From Lineus longissimus (lineage: Eukaryota > Nemertea > Pilidiophora > Heteronemertea > Lineidae): a DNA stretch of 64,000 nucleotides. The DNA lies in assembly GCF_910592395.1 (NCBI RefSeq), contig NC_088325.1, positions 14,946,109 through 15,010,108 on the forward strand, written 5' to 3'. Position 1 is the stretch's first letter; each line of letters starts with the position of its first letter. The notes below the pieces were generated by a model that worked only from the letters and a program-made list of their open reading frames with translations, was not told the DNA's origin and made no database searches. Below are positions 1-10,399 of this stretch, piece by piece. The position numbers were made by a program, and so were the translations under genes.

Positions 1-672
1 CCATAGAGAGGTTCCAAAACAGGCAAGGTTGATACCTCTTCGTGCAATGGAGAAATGTGGCAAAATCTTTGGCGCTATAAGTATTGTCTAGTGCCTTTCA
101 AAAATGCTTTGATGATGTGTAATTATATTGACCTTTGTGCCAATGGCCTTCGGCTTTGCTTCTAATTCAAAGGACAGTGAAGAGCCAGGACGTTCGGTTC
201 CTTAACGTCTTGACGTCTGTTTTCTAATGTACAATTGTTGAAGTAATAACAGGATCGCCATAGAATGAGTCCAACCCTTCGATGAAGGAAAAAGGTGCAT
301 ACGGTACGAAACGAAATGGCTTAGATAACGATATCATTCATAAGTAATCGGAAATGACAAAATTTTAACATTTAGTCACAACTTTATCGCCAAATCGCTA
401 GCACACTTACTTTAGCACAAAACAGATTGGGTCTACTAGTATCAAGTATAGTCTCTAGTGTACACATTTAAAAGTACATTATTACGTAATTATACACACG
501 CCAAAAAGGAGCTGGCACACCTCCGCTTCCTAATGTCTACATTTAGGCAAACTTGAAGGCGGCTGCTTAGAGGATAAACCTCTTTCCATTATGAGAGACG
601 TATTGAATAGACGCATCTCTTTTTAGCTGCACATCACACCTCGTTTAATCATTAACACACGATATGGCTCCG
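1..672. other. 3' flank of the RFX4-like gene; nothing else seen
   Basis: No convincing reading frame lies here. The part next to position 672 should be the 3' untranslated region of the minus-strand RFX4-like gene. A variant polyadenylation signal, ATTAAA on the minus strand, lies at 649-644, about 24 bases past the stop codon. That is close to the stop, so a more distal signal may be used instead. Confidence 0.4.
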
Positions 673-3444
673 TCACGTCGAACAGAAATTGTTCCTTCTT
701 ACGTAGGCACTATTGTAGGCAATGTTGGCCTCCGAGAGAAACGGCCCAGGTCCCTGCTGCGAGAGGTACGCATACGGGTAGGAGCCGTACTCGTCGCTTG
801 CACTATTACAATTCGAGTAGGGCTGACTCTTCCTGAAAAAGAGAACGCTGAATAAATTCACAAGGGTTTTTGCAATATGGTTCTTCCATGCTTGCGATAT
901 TTTGCCTCGAATTCCACATTTTAATTATTTCATTCGACTACATAAAGTGATTTCTAGAAATAACAGCGTCTTTATTCATTCTTGGTGCTATTATAGGAAT
1001 ACAATCGACCCCCATGTCATGTTATTCGGCAAGATCTACGCTCAGGTGATCCTTCTCTGCACTCCTTGAAAAATTACGGGGCTCGGTAATATCAGTAGGC
1101 CGAGGGCTGACCTGGTCGTCAGATTTCATGAATGTTTTCTTGTTTTGGTACGGGAGGCTTAAAATACCGATCGTGAAATAATCGAACTCGAACGAATGAA
1201 ATCTGATGTGAGCTCACAGGTGTGGACGGGTTGATTGAATTGAGTTGGGTTCAGAAGAGTCCGTGTTTTGCTGATATGCACAGTGTAGTGAAGAAGTGTA
1301 GTTTGATATACCGGTACTCGGTAGTAAAAAATGTAGAACATGGATTTGAGCGCTGGGCGTCAACTAGGACATTATTAGCTTGGACATTATTTGGTAGAGT
1401 GAAAGCATCGAAACATTTACGTGTTGACAGAAAAAGAACCGAATGTGTTCGTACTGCGAGAAGCCGTTTGTGGGGTAAGTCATGTTTTTGTTGACTCTAC
1501 AATGCAATATTTTCAGTGCCAGATGACGGAGAGATTTCAAATTGCACATATATTGTGGACTTTTACCTCGATACTGCCTTTTCAACGCTTTCACTGTAAG
1601 TCTGACAAGCCTGTGCGTAGTTGCTTTGCCAGTCCCGTATTTCCTGTTGCTGTCGGTTGTACGACACTATGTCCTGGTCTGCCCAGTAGGGGGGCTGGAA
1701 ACGAAAGCCAAAATGATATGTGTAACTTATATCAAGATGAAATGCACTGACACGTACTGCCATTGTACTGTCCTCACTTGCAAGGATTGTGGTTACCCTT
1801 GGAGAATATGATGATGCCTACTGTATGTCCATTGATGACCAGTGGGCATCAAGAGAATGTTGTCCACTTGCCATCGCCAGGAAAATGTCCTCGTCGGCAT
1901 TGCTTCCTTCGACTTTTTTTCCATTTTTTCGCCATTATGGAAGACAGTTGTTGATGGCTTCCAGCACATGATTCACAAAGGCAGAAATGTTCTAGTTTCG
2001 CCCGTAGACCGGTTCTGAATACTCCGTTCAAAGCTCGATGTCAAGCACATGGTCCTTCGATGCTTTCGGAGACGTTCAGTTTGGGTGACCTTTAGTTGTC
2101 CGATCGTCATGATGTCATGTTTTGTTTTGAATTCGTAGTCATTAATCAACCGGTCTTAGATTTATGTTAACACGATTCAGCTGGTTGTGTTGCATCACCT
2201 CTTACACAGAAGATAGGCCTTTTGTACAGACGCCATTCAACCTGCTGTCACCAAGACACAGAGTTGACGGTGCAGATCATAGTAATAAAGTCTACAGTTA
2301 CGGAAGTCGTCATTTGAATGAACATGAATTACGTTCTGTTGTAAAGCGGTGTGATATCACTGCTCACCTGTGTGCCGTTACTTGAATACTGTTCATAAAC
2401 ACATGAACCTGGCTCAGCTGCCTGTGGCGTTTGTCCCTGTGGTGGGCCATTACAGTAACTACTGTACTTAACGTAGTTGTCATTCCTGTAACAAAAGAGT
2501 AACCTTCAGAATAGCCAGTTAAAGCGAATCTTGCCGTCAAATGTTGAATTTCGCATGTGAATTTAAGAGCCTTGCAGTCAGTTTGAATTACGAAGTTGAA
2601 GTTGAAGATGCAGAAGTTATAGAAACCTACCCATTCGGTCCGGTATCGCTTTTATCGCTAATGCCTTGTGCATGCGCCGGCGATACATCCATTTGGAAAC
2701 CCTCTTCCTGTGTCCCGTCATAATTTCCCTCTGATGCCGTGGTGTTAGATGCGGAATCAGTTGAAATGGAGGCTATTTCAGCGTTCACCTGGATATTGTG
2801 CTTGTTGAAGGACATGGCGAAGTGGTCATTGACTGAAGAAATCTGGCCGGTGACGGACATTGAGTCCATGCCAGAGTCATTCGATTCGTCTTCGACATAG
2901 CTTTCTGAAGGAGAGATTGTGTAAAAAATATGAAATATGCGAGGTTGTTGTGTCTCATTATACACACTTGAAAATGCGTTTCCCAGGTGTCCCCCCCCCC
3001 CAAATAAACCAATCGATGCCAGCATCCATGAGGAGAAAGACATTTGGAAGGGAATTTTTTGGGGGAAACGCCGCGCAAAGATGACAGTGGAACTCCTTAC
3101 TAAAAGTATACCTTGCGAAAACGTTTCACTCTTCAATATTGTTTTCTTGCCTCTCATAAAAACATCACATAAAAACAGCTAAAATGTGGCCAAACGAACA
3201 GAACACGTTTTTGCTTCATAAAAATGGCTCCCAAATTTTGCCTCGTCAGAAATGTGACGTCATTTGCGGGCGCTGTGAGCTGATTTAGGGATACCTGAAA
3301 CAGTCGTGATCACAGTGTCCCTTTCCACTGGCTGAAACTCGAACTGCTCCATATTTTTCATTTGGACCTGTTCCACCATGGCAGAATGCGACATCATCGG
3401 CGGGCTTCGGAAACAGCTGCTGTTGAAGAGCGCCTCAATATGAT
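673..3444 (-). CDS. RFX4: RFX4-like: Tyr/Ser/Gln-rich C-terminal exons 15-19
   Basis: Five exons (3444-3295, 2904-2631, 2485-2368, 1694-1567, 832-673) encode residues 489-764, a low-complexity tail rich in Ser, Tyr, Asn and Gln. Examples are [25 protein letters not shown] and [15 protein letters not shown]. Vertebrate RFX4 also ends in a Tyr/Ser-rich tail, although sequence similarity is weak. Acceptors are clean (TTTGTTACAG, CGTTTCCAG, CTTTTTCAG). Phases fit: GG plus G at 2631/2485, phase 0 at 2368/1694, AG plus G at 1567/832. The tail ends in RRNNFCST and TGA. In vertebrates this part is thought to carry regulatory function; that role is inferred here. Confidence 0.85.
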
Positions 3445-6400
3445 CTGCAAGCAATGAGAATTGACTACTTTGCTTAGAATTTGGTTTAATTTTCCCGGCA
3501 TGGGTCATCCCCATTCCCATCTTACCCTTTAGACAAAATGTGCAATATAACCTCACTCAGCTTAAATTGAAAGTGACATCCTTGATGTTCTGCTGTTTCT
3601 ACTCGAAACCAGTCGGTTCTCTCGCCAACGACAAGTACTGAAGCTTCGCATTGGTACGTTCACATTTTGACCTTGACCTACTTTGAGGGCAAGGTAGTAA
3701 TCCTACTTCTTACTCTCAACAAGATACTTACCGCTGCTGTCCGCTGTGGCACTAATCATCCTAACCAACTCGTTCGTCCTCTCTTGTGTGTGGAGGCCCT
3801 CTACACACAACAGCACGTAATCATCAAACATCAAGTGAAGAAGATGAAAGGAGCCTGAAATATACATGTAGTATTATTGTTAAGTGTCACCCTCGATCCT
3901 AAATATCGCAAAATGTTTGCTACTGTCTATCTATCCACAAGGCTTCACAAATACAAGCAAATGTGTGGGTTGGGAAGAGAAGATTTGAACAGAAAAACCT
4001 AACTGGCCAGACTGAAACACAGCTTGGCAAGGTCTGCTAAATATCCGCCGGTTTCAGAAGGGATGCACTCACCAAAACTGGTTGCGCTGTGTAGTGTCAT
4101 ATCGCGGATCACCCGTGTTCCAAAACAGGACCACCTCAACAGAAAGTCGCGGGCCCTTCGCTTCAGGCTTCCTGACGTCTTTGTACTAGGCTGAAGAGTC
4201 AAGAGAAAACGTTTTGTTGTCAGTAATCGGGTGGGGCATGAGGTATAGCCTTTCTTCCTTCTCTCACATGGCGGATACGCTTTGCGTTTAGCGTATTCCT
4301 CTGGAGATTCTCGTTTACAGGCATACATATGCATACTTAACAACGCCTCATTTGAGTTCAAGTTCATCAATGTTGCGATTTCGACTTCACCACGAGTTCA
4401 CCGGGATTTAAGTTGTCCATGTCTTCGACAATCGGGCATGGATCTTGGATCTTGGTTCAAAGGTCTGCAAAGATCCAGGAACATTTCTTTGCCAGTTGAT
4501 CGAGTGGAAGGGGCTGGTACGGATTCGAACCCTGGTCCTAAATGCATGGCAGGTGTTTGTTTTGATACTAAAGGTAGATGTGTTTTCCGATTTGAACAGG
4601 ATTTTCTCACTCGATGAAAGCCTCCCTCTGATAACAACCGTTATACTTAACGTTTGTCTCTTACCCTGACGACGCATCGATCCACCATTTTATTCAGCCA
4701 GTCTATGTACGATTCGGTAGGTGCTCTCGATTCTAAAAGGCACTGGAACTCGGAGTACACTGCAAAAAAAACCACAAATGACATTGACTATTCTATTTCT
4801 ATTTGTTTCTAGATTGCTTGCTCAACACATTTTGACCTTGACCAAATTTTCATAGTCACGCAGATAAACACATTGGGTTGTCACAATGGCGGCATCCGTT
4901 GCCAAGCGCAGGAAACAGACACTTCCTACAAAAAAATGATATAAATTTCAAAACCATGGAAATGGCCGTTCATTAGAATCGCTTCAAACAGTGTTACTCA
5001 CATTCAACAATGGTCTCATGGTCCTTTTCCCTGTACATATCCATCGTGTACAACGTCTGTTTACATATGCTTCCCAGGTCAATATTGGACCAGTCCTCCA
5101 ACATCTGAGCGGTCAGCTCCGTGCTCAGGACCACGGACCTGCTTGCTTGGCAGAGGTGATTCAGGGAAGTCTGGCGCCTGAGGAGAGTGGAGAATCTACG
5201 GGCCACTAAAAAAATATAAACAGATATCGTTGTTGACAAAAATGACGTCATAATGGCGACGCGCGTACGTTATTGGCTGGCAGTGTGCGTTCACAAACAG
5301 CGGATGACACATTATTACTATTATTCAACTTACATCCAAACTTCATCATCCGAAGTTCCCCGGGTAGGTCGTTCAGCGCCATCTGTAGCCAGTTTTCCAA
5401 ATCCTTTGCAAATTTACGGATAACCTGAGTCAGACTAGAAGGGAAGAAAATTGAAATACGGCATGTTAGGACTTTTTTTTTTCTGGTCCCATGGGTGTAT
5501 GGCGTTTCCTATGGTGCATGTTCCAATATTTCACTTTCAGTAACCTGTGTTTTTGAACTTGTGATTATTGAAGTCATGGGAAGAGCGAGATAACAAAGTT
5601 CTATGGCGAACACGCTTTGACATAAAATGTTTAATTACGTAGGCGTCACAGTGTTTTTACCCCTGTGACGTCAGAACTAGCACTTGTTACACCTGGCCGA
5701 AGTAACCCGCTCACCAATCAGAATGGGATTTGATGGACAAGATAGGTGATAATGTGTTCAACTCAAATTTGCTAGATATGGATTTTACAAACCTCTCGGG
5801 CAAAGCATGCAGCACACTTGGCATGAGCACATTTGATATGGCCTTGTAGAGAATGCTGTCGCATATGCCAACAACAATTATCACCTCCCGGCAGGACATA
5901 ATTGGAACGATGTGTTGAGGCATCCCTTGCCAAAAATGCAGAAGTAAATTCTGGACCTGAAAAGAGTCGAATGCGGAAACATGATAACGAGTAAAGGGAA
6001 AGGGTTTCCTCCAATTTGTTTTGTGTTGGTGAAATAAACATGTTCTCGATGATGTGGCGCAGGTATCTGTGCACACTGACCAAACTGCCTCGCGTCAGTT
6101 TGTGGCTTATTATTTAAAGTATCTTTCAGTTTTTCAACATCATCAAACTTTAAATCGAATCTTACCTCATCAAAGTTGGCCCTGATTACTGTGTCTAGAA
6201 CTCTCTGGCAATGCGTTCGGTACATCATTACGAATGTTGAAACCTGCAAAGAGATTTGATTTCTTCTTCATAACGACCTTTCAACGTCTTGTACGACGAT
6301 TGCGGTGTCTCCAAAGTTACTTTGGCGGCACGTATTCTCTAATTAGGAGTCCGGTGTGCCGTCATTAGGAATGAGCCAATAGGCCTAGAAGCCGTTTAGT

Positions 6401-9400
6401 TTAAGGAGACTTCCTTTTATCTGCAACAGTGTGAATGTTTTTTATTTGAATAGGGATGGATAACCTTGACAACAAAGTGACATTGACCCCCCCCGCCGAT
6501 GTCAAATATGGATCTGCGCGACCTTACCCTCAGTTACATTATCATTAGAAAATCAATGAGGCAAAAAAAGATTCCCACCTCTGACCTCATTCTGTAACAA
6601 ATCGGTTATATGAGCAATCCCTTCGTTATTCGTAACGACAACAACAACTAGCGACTGCAGCGCCTTTATAGGGGAAACCTGGACTTCGTTTTTACCTTTT
6701 CTTCTGAAACACTGGCTGGCAGTTTGATGTCGCTGAGCTGTGGGAACTCTGGCAATAATGTGCCAAGCTTCATCCGAGGGGAGTAGGTCAGCAACTGATG
6801 TTTGGTATCCCGTTTGCCATCGATGCCATCGCTGGAAAATTAAGGGTCGGGAGCCCATGAAGTGTTGATAATGTATTGCGTATCTTATTGGATCTGTCCG
6901 AAGTGTTCTTAAATATTCATATTCATTCCAAACAGTGACCCTTTAGCTTAGCGTTTAAGTCAAAGAAAACGCGTTCAATATGAAAATCAGTACTAGATTT
7001 TATGAGGATAGTTTTCCCGAAGATGTGTTTATTCTGCTTACCTTTGTATTTCTCGCTTTGAATACATGACGTCATAAAATATGGAAGTTGGCTTGACAGC
7101 TATACCATAATAATGGTATCTAGAACAAATGAGATATGTAAATTTAGTGTTTTGTATGGTATCCCCAGGCGTCTCAACTGTGGAGTGAGACTGTGCCACT
7201 AGGCAATCTGGGGAAAACCCTACAATGAGACCGCGGATGCGGGTTTTGAGTAGTAACTGGGGAGTGAGACCGCATGTAGGTCACCCCTCATGTAAAGGCA
7301 GCGTTTTTCTGAACAAAGCTTATAAATTGACTAAGATCGTCTTTTCTGTTCCTGGCAACGTATAATACAAGGTATTATACATGTTTAGCCAAAACCTGCT
7401 CAATTTTGTCAGGTTTGAGAAAATGATGAAAATTTTAATTCATCTCTTGATATCAAAGTTATTACACTTCAGAACCGAATCTGTATTTGTTTCGTTTGCG
7501 GTTTCTATATGTACCAGTGCAGCTAATCTTGATAAACACCTCAGTGAGTTAGCAAGTGTTTTGCAACCGACCCCACGTAAAGATCCCACGTTGATTATCC
7601 AATCACAACACATTATATCATACCGGTATTAGCCCTAATACACCTAAGCATCTTATGACAAACAAAATATCACACGTTTGTATCAGTATCAAAGAAGGTC
7701 AAGTGCAAAAAATGGTATGAGCTGATGTAAGCTGACTTACTTTGACTGGCCCCTGGTTCCGAGGCGTCGCGTTGTAATCTGTGGGAAGGGCTGACGGATG
7801 ATCTGAAATTGGGTAAAAGCTACAGTCTAAATCACAAAGTATGTAGAAACCGATTTTCGAATCGAATAACTTGTTGTCGATGATAATTAAAATCATTACT
7901 GTGGAATCCTTTGACTACTATTCATCAATGGAAGCACATAATAAGAAAACCGAATAAAGCTGACTAAGCATACTTTTACGCCGTTGGGCCGAGCTCTAAA
8001 GACATTTGTGAACAAGGAATGGCACGATGAAACTTTGTAAGCAATGAAAATGGAGAAATGAGATAATACTTTCGCCGTGCAATGATCACTTCTATTGGTA
8101 AATAAGTCGCTGATTGAAGGTTGCGTCTGGCTTAATCAAGAGTTTGTACGAAAAATCGCGATTGAAATGGCTGAAAAAGACTGCTGGATTACCTTGCCAA
8201 AACTTGCTGCATTCACCGGCTGTATGTCGTGTTTCTCTGTGAATTCAAGGTAGTGTGTGTATAGAGTGCTCCTGGGTATACAGACGCCTTCAGCTACCTC
8301 GTAATTCTCCTCTAGCCTATTCGAATAGAACAATACTGCTAATTACCAAATTTTCGCGAACCTCAGTTTCGTCGAATTATTTTGCTTGAAAAATCGCAAG
8401 AAGTTTCGTAATCTGACAAAACAAACTCTGAAGCTTTTTTTCAGAACTTTTCGAAAATCGCAACAAATAAAGACCCAAAAAATGGTGGTTTATGGTAGTT
8501 AAACACGATTGAGAAAGAAGAATAACGTTTCGGAAACCTACGCAAACCACGGGCAAAATCTATACTTTTGCGAAAATAGTAGAGGTCATCCGTGGGTCCA
8601 GTCGCCGCACCAGCAATTAAAACGACATTTTAAATTCAACCCTTCCTTCCATATGGCTTGAAAAACGAGAAGATATTTTTTGGGTAAAAATGAAGATAAT
8701 AATGAGATTCACTTACCATTTGAGAGTGAGAGGTGTGGAGTGTGGTTTTGAACCCATTTTTACGGATATCAAATCACCTGTAAATGGAAATACGTTTATC
8801 TTTATTATATAGCAAGTTCGAATTAGATCACCAGCGCGCCTAAATACGATATGGCCGACCTAACGGCCCTGTTGAATAGCAGTTCAGTTTTCAACTTACC
8901 TAATTCTCGAGTCATTAAAGTTACTTTGGCGCTGTTCTCGGTGCTTCCTCCGTGCTCATCTCTTCCTGTATGATTGGATTTGGTCTGGACGCAGTCGTCA
9001 AGCCATTGATCTGCAACGATTTTAGTTAGTTTCAAACACGAGTAGAACATGTGAAATTATGACAGGATACTTGCTTAAGAATATTGTACTGTCTATGTGC
9101 GTACGCATGTATACACATGAAGCTGACTACGACCTAAACCAAGATTCGTATAAGAATATGATCAGATTTCGACCTCCAGAAACCAAAACAATAAGGAATA
9201 TACGACAAAAAAATCCTTGAATGTCCTTTGTTCGAGTAAAGCCTGTACGTACCCCGTTAATATATCGTTTCATCCCAGGCTCCAATGAAAACGGAACTGC
9301 AGAAATATCCGGCCTGAAAGGTTTTCATTCCCCACCAAGCAAGTCAATATCTTCAGACGGAATTATTATAATCATGTGCGATGTTTAAGCGCCCTCCAAG

Positions 9401-10330
9401 AGTTTCCATTCGCCCTGGCAACGTCAGCGTTACCCAGATAACACTGGTGGCTAGAATATTCTCTTTGACAACCGATCTCCATATTCGGTCACCTCCGAAG
9501 TATTACCTCAAATGAACTGTTATCCTGATTGAGAAATACATGCATGGCCTATATTTCATGAGAAAAGGGCCATCAAGAGAAACAAGGAAATGTGAAATCC
9601 ATGAAATGTTATCTTCCTTAGTGGTTCTCGAGAATGACTTTTATTCCCATTCAAACACTCAATCTTTCCTTGTAAAAGCGGAAAACCAATTTGAGAAAGT
9701 GTGGGCCGCTGACGAATGATAAAATATTCTGAGGATGCTTGCGATGCAAATAAACTCCATGACTGCTGCTATTATTAATAGCGGCCACTAAAATCCTTTC
9801 CTGTCGGATAAAGAAAGTCATTTTCCGGTGATAACCATGTTATTATGTTGAAAATAAATTATCATGTTTTAATTGTTATGAATGGACAGGTTTGTGGAGG
9901 CAATTTCTATCGATTATCGGGGTTGAGCGAACCGTATTGAGGCTGGCGACTCTATATTTTGTCATTGCGCCGTTTAGTCTGACCGAATGAATCGTTAGTT
10001 TAGCAGCGGTACACATGTGTGGAAGGTAGGAAAAGTCTTGTCGTTTGATTGGTGTGGGAAGGGGGGGGGGGGGGGGTAAAAACAACTTTCATGGCCCATA
10101 CGGGGTTAGTGACGGCAAGAGCTTGCCAGTCAAGTAGGTTAGGTTAGTACCTGACTATCTGGAAAAAGCTGAGGACATGTCAACGAGGCTTACCAATCTT
10201 TCATTTTGTATTGATAACATTGCCTAAAAGCAAAACATCGTCCTGGCTGACGTGCACACACTCTCATTACCCGCGTAAAAATACGAAAAAAGACTGTAAG
10301 TGCATAAGCATTGGGTTTACCTTTCTCCAT
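673..10330 (-). CDS. RFX4: RFX4-like transcription factor, 19 coding exons, complete
   Basis: Regulatory factor X protein, a nuclear winged-helix factor that binds X-box DNA; relatives control ciliary and neural genes. Exons in transcript order: 10330-10321, 9010-8900, 8777-8717, 8316-8193, 7802-7741, 7119-7042, 6831-6696, 6243-6166, 5956-5793, 5434-5334, 5205-5002, 4759-4665, 4190-4073, 3854-3732, 3444-3295, 2904-2631, 2485-2368, 1694-1567, 832-673. Every intron is GT-AG, every junction keeps phase, and the total of 2295 nt gives 764 aa plus stop; human RFX4 is of similar length. The core matches RFX4 more closely than RFX1-3, for example [38 protein letters not shown] and [14 protein letters not shown]. 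Introns run from about 100 bases to 1.3 kb. It might equally be the single invertebrate ancestor of RFX4 and RFX6. The first exon is the least certain part. Confidence 0.93.
3732..6243 (-). CDS. RFX4: RFX4-like: conserved B, C and dimerisation region, exons 8-14
   Basis: Exons 6243-6166, 5956-5793, 5434-5334, 5205-5002, 4759-4665, 4190-4073 and 3854-3732 encode about residues 195-488. They align end to end with the RFX4 B/C boxes and dimerisation domain: [97 protein letters not shown] and [14 protein letters not shown]. In this family the region mediates homo- and heterodimers. The exon at 5956-5793 ends at an unusual GTTTGT donor, but its phase (AG plus T making Ser) fits the next exon. Confidence 0.93.
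7042..8777 (-). CDS. RFX4: RFX4-like: DNA-binding domain exons 3-6
   Basis: Exons 8777-8717, 8316-8193, 7802-7741 and 7119-7042 encode roughly residues 41-148. The RFX winged-helix domain begins near [11 protein letters not shown] (51-61), continues through [16 protein letters not shown] and VNAASFGK, and ends with the family signature [18 protein letters not shown] (about 114-131). The residues that contact the X-box in the RFX family, in the [14 protein letters not shown] stretch, are kept. The last of these exons also encodes the YDVMYSK segment that follows the domain in RFX4. Neighbouring exon 6831-6696 carries the linker ending LGTLLPEFP and LPASVSEEK. Confidence 0.95.
7150..7300. repeat. 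Short degenerate direct repeats in an RFX4 intron
   Basis: In the intron between exons 5 and 6, a motif of the form GAGTGAGACYG or AATGAGACCGC recurs three times between about 7180 and 7275, with GCGGATGCGGG between copies. It may be a decayed mobile element. I see no coding potential and assign no function. Confidence 0.25.
10061..10076. repeat. Poly-G tract, 16 bases
   Basis: An uninterrupted run of G on the plus strand, just downstream of the proposed RFX4 start exon in intron 1. Such runs can form G-quadruplexes and are prone to length error in assembly. Confidence 0.8.
10321..10330 (-). CDS. RFX4: RFX4-like: probable start exon (Met-Glu-Lys)
   Basis: The model starts with ATG at 10330, giving only Met-Glu-Lys plus one base before a GTAAAC donor. 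That base completes Asp with exon 2 (9010-8900), which reads DQWLDDC. The reading frame is stopped by TGA a little upstream with no other ATG between, so this ATG is the natural start. A strong pyrimidine tract ending TTTTAG lies just upstream on the minus strand (near 10400), so this exon probably carries 5' UTR and is preceded by a non-coding exon that I could not locate. A different first exon, as seen in mammalian RFX4 isoforms, remains possible. Confidence 0.5.
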
Positions 10331-10399
10331 ATCGACCGGAAGTCGACGCCGAGGTCGCAATAGAAACGTCCAGGATCAAGGGAGAGAGTTTGAGGTGCT

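Noticed and set aside
1222-1811. Several plus-strand frames of 76-109 codons
   Set aside because: They overlap, on the opposite strand, the RFX4 exon at 1694-1567 and its introns; no independent support.
2627-2629. TAG at 2627-2629 as the normal end of the RFX4 gene
   Set aside because: The GT of this GGGTAG is a splice donor. Three further exons follow in perfect phase, with good acceptors and an RFX4-like composition. It is kept only as a possible retained-intron isoform.
4440-4620. tRNA-like GGGTTCGAATCC on the minus strand in an RFX4 intron
   Set aside because: No A box or cloverleaf could be built around it; probably chance or a very old SINE scrap.
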